64,000 nucleotides of DNA from assembly GCF_013410955.1 (NCBI RefSeq), contig NZ_JACCCG010000002.1, forward strand, positions 479,225 through 543,224. Direction: 5' to 3'. The notes below the pieces were generated by a model, which worked only from the letters and a program-made list of their open reading frames with translations, was not told where the DNA came from and did not search any database. Within the stretch, counting starts at the first letter, position 1. Each line of letters starts with the position of its first letter. Shown here piece after piece: positions 57,111-64,000 of the stretch. The position numbers and the translations under genes were made by a program. Source of the DNA: Microbacterium sp. AK009. Lineage in GTDB: Bacteria; Actinomycetota; Actinomycetes; Actinomycetales; Microbacteriaceae.

Positions 57111-57144
57111 ACCACTTCCGTATCGCACGCACGAAAGGCGCACC

Positions 57145-58164
57145 GTGAAGCTGCACGAGTTCCCCCGGCATCCGCTCACCTTCGGACCGAGCCCGCTTCA
57201 GCCACTTCATCGGCTCTCGCAGCACCTCGGCGGGGCGCAGATCTGGGCCAAGCGCGAGGACGTCTCCAGCGGCCTGGCCTTCGGCGGCAACAAGATCCGC
57301 AAACTCGAGTACATCGTCCCCGACGTGCTGGCCTCGGGCGCCGACACGCTCGTCTCGATCGGCGGATACCAGTCCAATCACACCCGGCAGGTCGCCGCCG
57401 TCGCCGCGCACCTGGGGCTGAAGGCACGCCTGGTCCAGGAGAAGTGGGTGCCGTGGGATGACCCGGTGAACGACCGGGTCGGCAACATCCTCCTGTCCCG
57501 CATGATGGGCGCGGACTCGCGTCTGGACGACGCGGGGTTCGACATCGGCATCCGCGACTCGTGGAAGCAGGCGCTGGCCGAGGTCGAGGCCGCCGGTGGC
57601 ATCCCCTATCCGATCCCGGCGGGCGCGTCCGAGCATCGACTCGGCGGGCTCGGTTTCGCCAACTGGGCCTTCGAAGTCGCCGAGCAGGAGAGGGCGCTCG
57701 GGGTGTTCTTCGACACGATCATCGTCTGCACGGTCACGGGATCCACCCACGCGGGGATGATCGCCGGATTCGCGGCGCTGGAGGAGCTGACCGGCGTCCG
57801 CCGACGGGTCATCGGCATCGACGCCTCCGCGACGATCGAGAAGACGCGCGATCAGGTGGCGCGCATCGCCCGGAACACCGCAGGACTGATCGAACTCGGC
57901 CGCGACCTGCGCGACGACGAGATCCAGGTGCTCGAGGGGTGGGCCGGCGACCTGTACGGCATCCCGGTCGACTCGACGATGGAGGCCATGGCTCTCGGGG
58001 CCCAGCTCGAGGCGATGATCACCGACCCGGTCTACGAGGGGAAGTCCCTCGCGGGCCTCATCGATCTGGTGAAGGGCGGCGACATCCCCGCGTCATCCAC
58101 CGTTCTGTACGCCCACCTCGGCGGCCAGCCGGCGATCAACGCCTATCACGCGCTCTGGCCCTGA
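57145..58164 (+). CDS. acdS: 1-Aminocyclopropane-1-carboxylate deaminase
   Basis: A 339-residue PLP enzyme of the fold-type II family, expected to turn the plant ethylene precursor ACC into 2-oxobutyrate and ammonia. The PLP lysine is in [12 protein letters not shown], preceded by [27 protein letters not shown] binds the phosphate. [12 protein letters not shown] and [15 protein letters not shown] carry the Glu and Leu that distinguish true ACC deaminases from D-cysteine desulfhydrases. The start is GTG, with AAAGG upstream. It is a single-gene unit with a palindromic operator; such genes are found in plant-associated bacteria and are often regulated by substrate. Confidence 0.93.
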   Translation: MKLHEFPRHPLTFGPSPLQPLHRLSQHLGGAQIWAKREDVSSGLAFGGNKIRKLEYIVPDVLASGADTLVSIGGYQSNHTRQVAAVAAHLGLKARLVQEKWVPWDDPVNDRVGNILLSRMMGADSRLDDAGFDIGIRDSWKQALAEVEAAGGIPYPIPAGASEHRLGGLGFANWAFEVAEQERALGVFFDTIIVCTVTGSTHAGMIAGFAALEELTGVRRRVIGIDASATIEKTRDQVARIARNTAGLIELGRDLRDDEIQVLEGWAGDLYGIPVDSTMEAMALGAQLEAMITDPVYEGKSLAGLIDLVKGGDIPASSTVLYAHLGGQPAINAYHALWP

Positions 58165-58238
58165 GCTCGCCCGACTGATCCGCCCGCCGCGTTCTCCGAG
58201 CTCGGGATGCCGCGGCACCGCCGCGCACCCCGCCGGCG

Positions 58239-59390
58239 TCAGCTCGTGACGACCTGCGCGGTCCCGAGCGGGGCGTCGGGGCCCATCTCGTCGGCGATGC
58301 GGTTGGCCTCCTCGATGAGGGTGGCCACGATCTCGGACTCGGGGACGGTCTTGATGACCTGGCCCTTCACGAAGATCTGTCCCTTGCCGTTGCCGGAGGC
58401 GACGCCGAGGTCGGCCTCGCGCGCCTCGCCGGGGCCGTTGACGACGCAGCCCATCACCGCGACCCGCAGGGGCACGGTCATGTCCTTCAGTCCCTCGGTG
58501 ACGTTGTCGGCGAGGGAGTAGACGTCGACCTGTGCCCGGCCGCAGGACGGGCACGAGACGATCTCGAGCTTGCGCTCGCGGAGGTTCAGCGACTGCAGGA
58601 TCTGGTGGCCGACCTTGACCTCCTCGGCCGGGGGCGCAGAGAGCGAGACGCGGATCGTGTCGCCGATCCCCTCCCCCAGCAGGATGCCGAAGGCCGTCGC
58701 GCTCTTGATCGTTCCCTGGAAAGCGGGGCCGGCCTCGGTGACGCCGAGGTGCAGCGGCCAGTCCCCGCGCTCGGCGAGCAGACGGTAGGCCTTGACCATG
58801 ACGACCGGGTCGTTGTGCTTGACCGAGATCTTGAAGTCGTGGAAGTCGTGCTCCTCGAACAGCGACGCCTCCCACACAGCACTCTCCATGAGCGCCTCGG
58901 GGGTGGCCTTCCCGTACTTCTCCAGCAGCCGCGGGTCGAGCGAGCCGGCGTTCACGCCGATCCGCAGCGACACTCCGGCGTCCTTGGCCGCCTTGGCGAT
59001 GGCGCCCACCTGGTCGTCGAACTTGCGGATGTTGCCGGGGTTCACCCGCACGGCCCCGCACCCGGCGTCGATCGCCTGGAACACGTACTTCGGCTGGAAG
59101 TGGATGTCGGCGATGACCGGGATCTGGCTCTTCTTGGCGATGATGTGCAGCACATCGGCGTCGTCCTGGGACGGCACCGCCACGCGCACGATCTCGCAGC
59201 CGGATGCCGTCAGCTCGGCGATCTGCTGGAGGGTGGCGTTGATGTTCGTCGTCGGCGTCGTGGTCATGGACTGGACGCTGACGGGGGCATCGCCACCGAC
59301 CAGCACCTTTCCGACGCGGATCTGCCGGGTCTTGCGGCGGGGGGCGAGGACCTCGGGCACACGAGGCATACCGATGTTCACAGCAGGCAC
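58239..59390 (-). CDS. ispG: 4-Hydroxy-3-methylbut-2-enyl diphosphate synthase (IspG/GcpE)
   Basis: A 383-residue iron-sulfur enzyme of the MEP isoprenoid pathway. The TIM-barrel half has [27 protein letters not shown] and [13 protein letters not shown]; the C-terminal half holds the cluster cysteines in [10 protein letters not shown] and [19 protein letters not shown]. The start is GTG at 59390, with TAGGCT ending 6 nt upstream (leaderless). In many actinobacteria ispG follows the site-2 protease gene directly. Here trpEG with its leader lies between them on the opposite strand, so ispG has its own promoter. Confidence 0.97.
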   Translation of the reverse strand: MPAVNIGMPRVPEVLAPRRKTRQIRVGKVLVGGDAPVSVQSMTTTPTTNINATLQQIAELTASGCEIVRVAVPSQDDADVLHIIAKKSQIPVIADIHFQPKYVFQAIDAGCGAVRVNPGNIRKFDDQVGAIAKAAKDAGVSLRIGVNAGSLDPRLLEKYGKATPEALMESAVWEASLFEEHDFHDFKISVKHNDPVVMVKAYRLLAERGDWPLHLGVTEAGPAFQGTIKSATAFGILLGEGIGDTIRVSLSAPPAEEVKVGHQILQSLNLRERKLEIVSCPSCGRAQVDVYSLADNVTEGLKDMTVPLRVAVMGCVVNGPGEAREADLGVASGNGKGQIFVKGQVIKTVPESEIVATLIEEANRIADEMGPDAPLGTAQVVTS

Positions 59391-59465
59391 GGATTCAGCC
59401 TACGCCGCGGGAGTGGACCAGGGTGGGAAGAGCCGCTCGTCCGCGGTGTCGGGATGCCGGTGTGG

Positions 59466-59471
59466 TAGGTT
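59466..59471 (+). promoter_or_regulatory. trpL promoter -10 box
   Basis: TAGGTT ends exactly 6 nt before the ATG of the Trp leader peptide, so the transcript should start at or next to that ATG. No clear -35 element is visible. Confidence 0.65.
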
Positions 59472-59477
59472 CGCGGC

Positions 59478-59507
59478 ATGTTGGCGCACTGGTGGCTCAC
59501 CGCGTAG
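59478..59507 (+). CDS. trpL: Trp leader peptide (trpL), 9 aa
   Basis: The nine-codon frame MLAHWWLTA contains two tandem Trp codons (59490-59495) and ends in TAG. It sits right behind a leaderless-type -10 box and upstream of an attenuator hairpin and trpEG. Segments 59498-59503 (CACCGC) and 59508-59513 (GCGGTG) form a pause hairpin; the second can instead pair with 59532-59537 to block the terminator. A ribosome stalled at the Trp codons would cover the first segment and favour antitermination. The layout matches known actinobacterial trp attenuators. Confidence 0.85.
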   Translation: MLAHWWLTA

Positions 59508-59530
59508 GCGGTGATGTTCGCGCGACATCC

Positions 59531-59552
59531 GACCGCCTCCGGGCGGTCTTCT
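59531..59552 (+). terminator. trp attenuator terminator hairpin
   Basis: GACCGCC (59531-59537), loop TCCG and GGCGGTC (59542-59548) form a perfect 7-bp stem followed by TTCTT. Its 5' arm is also complementary to GGCGGT at 59507-59512, giving mutually exclusive terminator and antiterminator forms. Confidence 0.8.
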
Positions 59553-59586
59553 TCGTAGGGTGACCGCCCCCTGACGAAAGACTGAG

Positions 59587-61551
59587 ATGACCGGCTTCCC
59601 CCACGACCTGTTCGCCGAGCTCGCCCAGGGCGCCCTTCCCTTCGCCCTCATCGCCCGCGACGCCGCGACCGTGGAGCTGCTGACCGGCGACGTCATCGAC
59701 GTCGACCTCCTCGCCGACATTCCGCTGATAGACGTCTCGGGCACGCCGCGCGAGGTCCTCGCCCTCGTGCCCTTCCGCCAGGTCCGCGAGCGCGGCTTCG
59801 CGTGTCACGACGACGGCGCCCCGCTGCGGTGCCTCGTCGTCACCGGCCGCACCGTGATCTCTCGAGACGACGCGCTCGCCGAGCTGCCGAGCACGCCGGT
59901 CGCGCTGCAGGGCGCCGGCTTCGACATCGACGACGAGGCGTACGCCGACATCGTGCGGCGCGTGATCGCCGACGAGATCGGCCGCGGCGAGGGAGCGAAC
60001 TTCGTCATCCGGCGCGACTTCACCGCCGCCGTCGACGCCGACCGGGTGACCGCCGCGCTGACCTGGTTCCGCGCCCTCCTCGAACACGAGCGCGGCGCTT
60101 ACTGGACCTTCGCCGTGGTGACCCCCGGCCACGTCGCCGTCGGCGCGAGCCCCGAGGCCCACGTCAGCGCCCGCGACGGCGTGGTGACGATGAACCCCAT
60201 CTCCGGGACGTTCCGCCACCCGGCGGGCGGCGCAACCGTCGAGACGCTCACCGAGTTCCTCCGTTCGACGAAGGAGACCGAGGAGCTCTTCATGGTCGTG
60301 GACGAGGAGCTGAAGATGATGAGCGCGGTGTGCTCCGACGGCGGGCGCATCACCGGCCCGCACTTGAAGGAGATGTCGCGCCTCACCCACACCGAGTACG
60401 TGCTGCGGGGACGCAGCCGCCTGGACCCCCGCGAGATCCTCCGCGAGACGATGTTCGCCCCGACCGTGACCGGATCTCCGATGCAGAACGCGTGCACGGT
60501 CATCACACGCCACGAGACCTCGCCCCGCGGCTACTACTCCGGGGTCGCCGCCCTGTTCACCCCGCGCACCGACGCGATCCTCGAGGGCGAGTCGACGCAC
60601 GATCTCGACGCGCCGATCCTCATCCGCACGGCCTACCTCGCCGGCGGTCGCCTTCGCGTTCCCGTCGGCGCGACCCTGGTGCGCCACTCGGATCCGTATG
60701 GCGAGGTCGGCGAGACGCACGGGAAGGCTGCGGGAGTGCTGGGCGCCATCGGCGCGATTCCCCGCGACCGTCCGGCTCCGGTTGTCCTCCCGGTCTTGGC
60801 CGCGGGGGACGCCACCATCGACGAGGATGCTCCCGCCGCCGAGGTGCGCCCGCTCGGATCCGACCCCGGTATCGCGTCGCTGCTGTCGTCGCGCAACTCC
60901 CGCCTGGCCGCCTTCTGGCTGAACCCGCAGGCGGCCCCCGAAGGCGGGGGCCCTTTCGCCGGCCGCTCCGCGATCGTCGTCGACGCCGAGGATCGGTTCA
61001 CCACGATGCTCGCTCATCAGCTGCGCCACCTCGGTCTCGACGTCGAGATCGTGCCGTGGGACCGCGTCTCGAACGAGCAGATCGACGCGGCCGAGCTGGT
61101 CGTATCCGGCCCCGGCCCGGGCGACCCTCGAGACCCGTCCGCGCCGCGGATGCGGCGCATGCGCGACGTCGTCGCCCGTCGGCGGTCCCAGGGCCGACCT
61201 CTGGTCGCGGTGTGCCTGAGCCACCAGATCCTCGCCGACGGCCTGGGCATCGATCTCGTCCCCCTTGATCAGCCCCACCAGGGGCTGCAGAAGACCGTCG
61301 AGGTCTTCGGCGAGGCGGCATCCATCGGCTTCTACAACACCTTCACCGCGCGCGTGCCCGCCGGAACCACCCGGGTGGGCGCCGACGCTGAGATCGAGGT
61401 GGCGGCGGACCCCGTCAGCGGTGACGTCTTCGCCCTCCGCGGGCCCGGCTTCGCGTCGATCCAGGGGCACCTGGAGTCGATCCTGTCCAGAGACGGGATG
61501 CTGACGCTCGAACGCCTGGTCGCCGCGGCACTCTCGCCGGTCACCGCCTGA
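59587..61551 (+). CDS. trpEG: Fused anthranilate synthase (TrpE-TrpG)
   Basis: A 654-residue fusion converting chorismate and glutamine to anthranilate, the first step of Trp synthesis. Residues 1 to about 440 are the chorismate-binding component: ANFVIRRDFTAAV, GASPEAHVSARDG, MNPISGTFRHP, LKMMSAVCSDGG and ETMFAPTVTGSP. The rest is a class I glutamine amidotransferase with VVSGPGPGDPRDPSAP, nucleophile Cys543 in VAVCLSHQI and His628/Glu630 in IQGHLES. Features such as GFYNTF resemble PhzE, but no phenazine genes are near and the Trp attenuator argues for Trp supply. GAAAG precedes the ATG. Confidence 0.9.
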   Translation: MTGFPHDLFAELAQGALPFALIARDAATVELLTGDVIDVDLLADIPLIDVSGTPREVLALVPFRQVRERGFACHDDGAPLRCLVVTGRTVISRDDALAELPSTPVALQGAGFDIDDEAYADIVRRVIADEIGRGEGANFVIRRDFTAAVDADRVTAALTWFRALLEHERGAYWTFAVVTPGHVAVGASPEAHVSARDGVVTMNPISGTFRHPAGGATVETLTEFLRSTKETEELFMVVDEELKMMSAVCSDGGRITGPHLKEMSRLTHTEYVLRGRSRLDPREILRETMFAPTVTGSPMQNACTVITRHETSPRGYYSGVAALFTPRTDAILEGESTHDLDAPILIRTAYLAGGRLRVPVGATLVRHSDPYGEVGETHGKAAGVLGAIGAIPRDRPAPVVLPVLAAGDATIDEDAPAAEVRPLGSDPGIASLLSSRNSRLAAFWLNPQAAPEGGGPFAGRSAIVVDAEDRFTTMLAHQLRHLGLDVEIVPWDRVSNEQIDAAELVVSGPGPGDPRDPSAPRMRRMRDVVARRRSQGRPLVAVCLSHQILADGLGIDLVPLDQPHQGLQKTVEVFGEAASIGFYNTFTARVPAGTTRVGADAEIEVAADPVSGDVFALRGPGFASIQGHLESILSRDGMLTLERLVAAALSPVTA

Positions 61552-61580
61552 GCACCGCCGGCCCGACGTACGGCGCCCGC

Positions 61581-62909
61581 TCAGCCGAGGAGCGAGATCG
61601 GGTTCAGGATATCGGCGAGGATCAGCGTGCCACCCATCACCAGCAGGGCGATGAAGACGACGAAGGTGACGGGGACGAGCTTGGTGGCGTCGACCGGCTT
61701 CGGGGGCGGGCGGCGGAACAGCTTCGCCCAGGCCCGCTTGATGCCGTCCCAGAGCGCCACGACGACGTGCCCGCCGTCCAGCGGCAGCAGGGGCAGGAGG
61801 TTGAAGGCGAACAGGGCGACGTTCAGCGATGCCAGGAGCGAGAGGAATCCGGCCACCCGGTTGAGGATCGGCGCCTCGGCAGCGGCGACCTCGCCGGCGA
61901 GCACGCCGACGCCGACGACGCTGAGTGGCCCGTTGGGGTCGCGCTCTTCGCCGGTGAACAGGGTCGTGGCCGTATCGAAGATGCGCACGGGCAACTGCCA
62001 GATCACCTGGGCGACGGCGCCGACGTTCTCGAACGCGAATTGCGGCCCTGCCCAGATCGGCTGCTGCACGTAGGTCGACGAGGGGGCGATGCCGGCGAAA
62101 CCCACCTCTTCGGTGACGGGGTCTCCCGCGGCATCCGTCACGGGCCTTCCAGCCTCGTCGTCCACGTCGCGCTCGGCGGTCGTGGGCACGAGCTGGAGCG
62201 TGCGCTCCTCACCGTCGCGCTGCACCACCACCGAGAGGGTGTCGCCGGGAGACGAACGGATGATCTCGGACGCCTCGGCGAAGGTGGAGATCGTCGTGCC
62301 GTCGATCGAGACGATCTCATCGCCCGGCTGGAAGCCCGCCGCGGCGGCGGGGGCTGCGGGATCGGAGGGCTCGCACGCCGTGCGCTCCTCCGACGCCGGG
62401 ATGACGCATTCGCTGATCGTCTGCACGGTGGTGGTCGAGGTCTGCACACCGATGCCCGAGAGCAGGATCGCGAACAGCACGATCGCGAACAGGAAGTTCA
62501 TGATCGGTCCGCCGAGCATGACGACGATGCGCTTCCACACTGGCAGCTTGTAGAACACCCGGCTGTCGTCGTCGCCGTCGAGGGTCTCGTCGTTCGCCGC
62601 CCGGGCATCCTGGACCATCGTGGCGAAGAAGCCGCCTCCCGCGCGACCGCCGCGCTCCCCGCTCTTGGGCGAGGGCGGGTACATGCCCGCCATCGAGATG
62701 TAGCCGCCGAGCGGGATCGCCTTGACGCCGTACTCCGTCTCGCCGATGCGACGCGACCACAGCGTCGGCCCGAAGCCGATCATGTACTGGCCGACGCGCA
62801 CCCCGAACCGTTTCGCCGGCCACAGGTGGCCGAGCTCATGGAGGGCGATGGAGACGGCCAGCCCGACGACCATCAGGGCGATGCCGATGACGAATGCAAG
62901 GACCTCCAC
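61581..62909 (-). CDS. Site-2 protease, M50 family (Rip1/RseP-like)
   Basis: A 442-residue intramembrane zinc metalloprotease. The metal site is AVSIALHELGHLWPAKRFG in the first helix, with the Asp of LLPLDGGHVVVALWDG near the C-terminus. A PDZ domain (AAGFQPGDEIVSIDGTTIS) sits between, with a longer-than-usual loop rich in Asp/Gly after helix 1. Such proteases cleave anti-sigma factors. I choose the GTG at 62909 (VEVLAFVIG). The GTG at 62918 directly abuts the -10-like TATAGC and is unlikely to be in the mRNA. dxr, a frequent upstream neighbour, is not present here. Confidence 0.92.
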   Translation of the reverse strand: MEVLAFVIGIALMVVGLAVSIALHELGHLWPAKRFGVRVGQYMIGFGPTLWSRRIGETEYGVKAIPLGGYISMAGMYPPSPKSGERGGRAGGGFFATMVQDARAANDETLDGDDDSRVFYKLPVWKRIVVMLGGPIMNFLFAIVLFAILLSGIGVQTSTTTVQTISECVIPASEERTACEPSDPAAPAAAAGFQPGDEIVSIDGTTISTFAEASEIIRSSPGDTLSVVVQRDGEERTLQLVPTTAERDVDDEAGRPVTDAAGDPVTEEVGFAGIAPSSTYVQQPIWAGPQFAFENVGAVAQVIWQLPVRIFDTATTLFTGEERDPNGPLSVVGVGVLAGEVAAAEAPILNRVAGFLSLLASLNVALFAFNLLPLLPLDGGHVVVALWDGIKRAWAKLFRRPPPKPVDATKLVPVTFVVFIALLVMGGTLILADILNPISLLG

Positions 62910-62980
62910 GTCGTTCACGCTATACCCGGGTGCTTTGAGTCAGCCGAGGGTGTGCGGCAGGGCTCGGTCGAACGATCACG

Positions 62981-64000
62981 TCAGAAGGGTGCGACAGCGA
63001 GTCCGCCGTCGTCGGTGGGGACGAAGGCGACCCGTGAGGGTGGGTGGCTGTCGTAGGTCTTCCCGCCGGGGCTGGTGAATTTCAGGATGCCGCCGGGCAG
63101 CTGTTCCACGTGCCAGTTCGTGGCGTGCTTGAGGGTGTGGTGTCGGGCGCATTCGTTGCAGAGGTTGTCGTTGCAGCTGGGCCCACCCAGAGCGAAGTCC
63201 TTCGAGTGGTCGATATGGCAGAGCTTCGCCGGCCTTCGGCAGCCCGGTGTTCGGCAGGTGACATCCCGGGCGTTGAGGAACCGGGTCTGGGATGGATGCA
63301 AGGTGTATCTGTCCACCACGGTGACCACTCCGGTGATGGGGTCGGTCATCACCCGTTCCCAGATCTTCGCGGTCCCGGCCATCCGCCTTGCGGTCTCCGG
63401 GTCGACGGGGGTGACCCCGTTGAGTTCCGCCCCGGAGTTCGTCACTCCGGTGAGGGTGGTGATGGGGATGGTGATCTGCACCTCGGCGCGGATCGCCCCC
63501 AGCCCGCCCGCCCGCCCGTCGGTGGGGTCGATCACCGGGGAGCCGGCGAGAAGCATGTCCAGGGCCAGGTCGCACCGGATCTCATCCAACGACCGGTCAT
63601 CAAACCACGGCTCGGCGTCCTCGCCGAGCGAGGGGCAGCTCTCACCGGTGCTGTTGCCTGTGCCGTTACCGCCACCGTCACCGTCACCGGTGCCGTCACT
63701 GTCACTGTCACTGTCACCGGTGCCGTCACTGCCACCGCTCCCGCCCGTCTTCTCCGCCTTGCCCTGCGCGGCGGCGTAGGTGCGCCGTTTCGCGCGGTCG
63801 ACGTCCTTGACCGTGGTGCCCTGGCCCGTGAGCCGGTGGTAGGCGCCGTGGATGTAGACGTTCCCACCCACGATCGTCAACGCCGACAGGGTGTCATCCA
63901 GGTCGGTGACCCACACCCGCCGCTCCCGGATCGCCGTGTCATGCCGCTCCTGTATCGGCCGTGGGTCCAGCACGGCGGCGCGTTGGATGGCGTACTTCTT
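62981..64000 (-). CDS. DUF222-HNH endonuclease-like protein, 5' end outside window
   Basis: Partial gene, open at the window edge, with 339 codons and the stop visible. The C-terminal HNH motif reads CRTPGCRRPAKLCHIDHSKDF, then CNDNLCNECARHHTLKHATNW, giving two Cys pairs plus the HNH histidines. Upstream is the end of a DUF222 domain (YAIQRAAVLDPRPIQERHD). Between lies an unusual low-complexity linker of Gly/Ser/Asp dipeptides encoded by a short tandem repeat. Genes of this type occur in many copies in actinobacterial genomes and are considered possible mobile or group-intron-associated nucleases; their role is unknown. Confidence 0.85.
   Translation of the reverse strand, partial: KKYAIQRAAVLDPRPIQERHDTAIRERRVWVTDLDDTLSALTIVGGNVYIHGAYHRLTGQGTTVKDVDRAKRRTYAAAQGKAEKTGGSGGSDGTGDSDSDSDGTGDGDGGGNGTGNSTGESCPSLGEDAEPWFDDRSLDEIRCDLALDMLLAGSPVIDPTDGRAGGLGAIRAEVQITIPITTLTGVTNSGAELNGVTPVDPETARRMAGTAKIWERVMTDPITGVVTVVDRYTLHPSQTRFLNARDVTCRTPGCRRPAKLCHIDHSKDFALGGPSCNDNLCNECARHHTLKHATNWHVEQLPGGILKFTSPGGKTYDSHPPSRVAFVPTDDGGLAVAPF
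63655..63745 (-). repeat. Simple-sequence repeat in DUF222-HNH gene
   Basis: Runs built on GTCACT, GTCACC and GTGCC units encode a Gly/Ser/Asp/Thr-rich linker (SDSDSDGTGDGDGGG). The repeats are in frame and could change copy number by slippage. Confidence 0.75.

Noticed and set aside
59587..61551. Phenazine biosynthesis gene (phzE)
   Set aside because: PhzE-like motifs are present, but no other phz genes flank it and a Trp attenuator precedes it, favouring anthranilate synthase.

Overview
This 64 kb window is a high-GC (about 70 % by eye) chromosomal segment of an actinobacterium. Gene content and protein style (proline-rich IF-2 arm, CE1758/CE1759-type flavin pair, LAXTG wall anchor, fused TrpEG behind a Trp leader peptide, DUF222-HNH protein) point to Microbacteriaceae, most likely Microbacterium. 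I see no rRNA, tRNA, insertion sequence, prophage or CRISPR. Coding density is high and intergenic gaps are mostly under 150 bp.

Layout. 0-4.5 kb: histidine phosphatase, an unusual aldo/keto reductase and pnp behind a long leader. 4.5-8.4 kb: small acidic protein, DctA symporter and a divergent DcuS/DcuR-like two-component system. 8.4-18.5 kb: glycosyltransferase-SGNH fusion, DedA protein, fructosamine kinase with an FMN reductase/luciferase-like pair, membrane acyltransferase, 2-oxoglutarate oxygenase, wall-anchored asparaginase and rpsO. 18.7-31.1 kb: EamA exporter, FKBP, PrsW protease, FAH-family hydrolase, DUF4190 protein, aspartase, phosphodiesterase, Pit transporter with a small partner, MFS exporter and an oligopeptidase B-like enzyme. 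31.1-32.6 kb: a DUF559 gene bracketed by many copies of a short motif, the most accessory-looking stretch. 32.6-38.3 kb: pfkA, SNF2-type helicase, lipoprotein and MFS exporter. 38.3-50.7 kb: deoC with two aldehyde dehydrogenase genes, then the translation/transcription block ribF, truB, a uridine-kinase-like gene, rbfA, infB, ylxR and nusA, with mutY on the other strand. 50.8-64 kb: HdeD-lipase fusion, AGCS symporter, DUF1206 protein, proS, ACC deaminase, ispG, Trp leader plus trpEG, a site-2 protease and the 3' part of a DUF222-HNH gene.

How it fits together. DctA with its two-component system, aspartase and asparaginase make a coherent C4-dicarboxylate/asparagine/aspartate uptake and catabolic theme. 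deoC plus the aldehyde dehydrogenase pair would take deoxyribose 5-phosphate to acetate. The nusA-to-ribF run is conserved housekeeping.

Regulation readable in the DNA: many genes have a TANNNT -10 box 6-7 nt before the start codon, implying leaderless mRNAs; trpEG has a complete ribosome-mediated attenuator; pit has 11-nt repeats resembling a PHO box; acdS has a perfect palindrome over its probable -10; the oxygenase gene has three motif cores at exact 21-nt spacing. Several gene ends carry long-stem palindromes with loops of 21-23 nt. Start codons were chosen from Shine-Dalgarno or leaderless spacing and often differ from the longest open frame.
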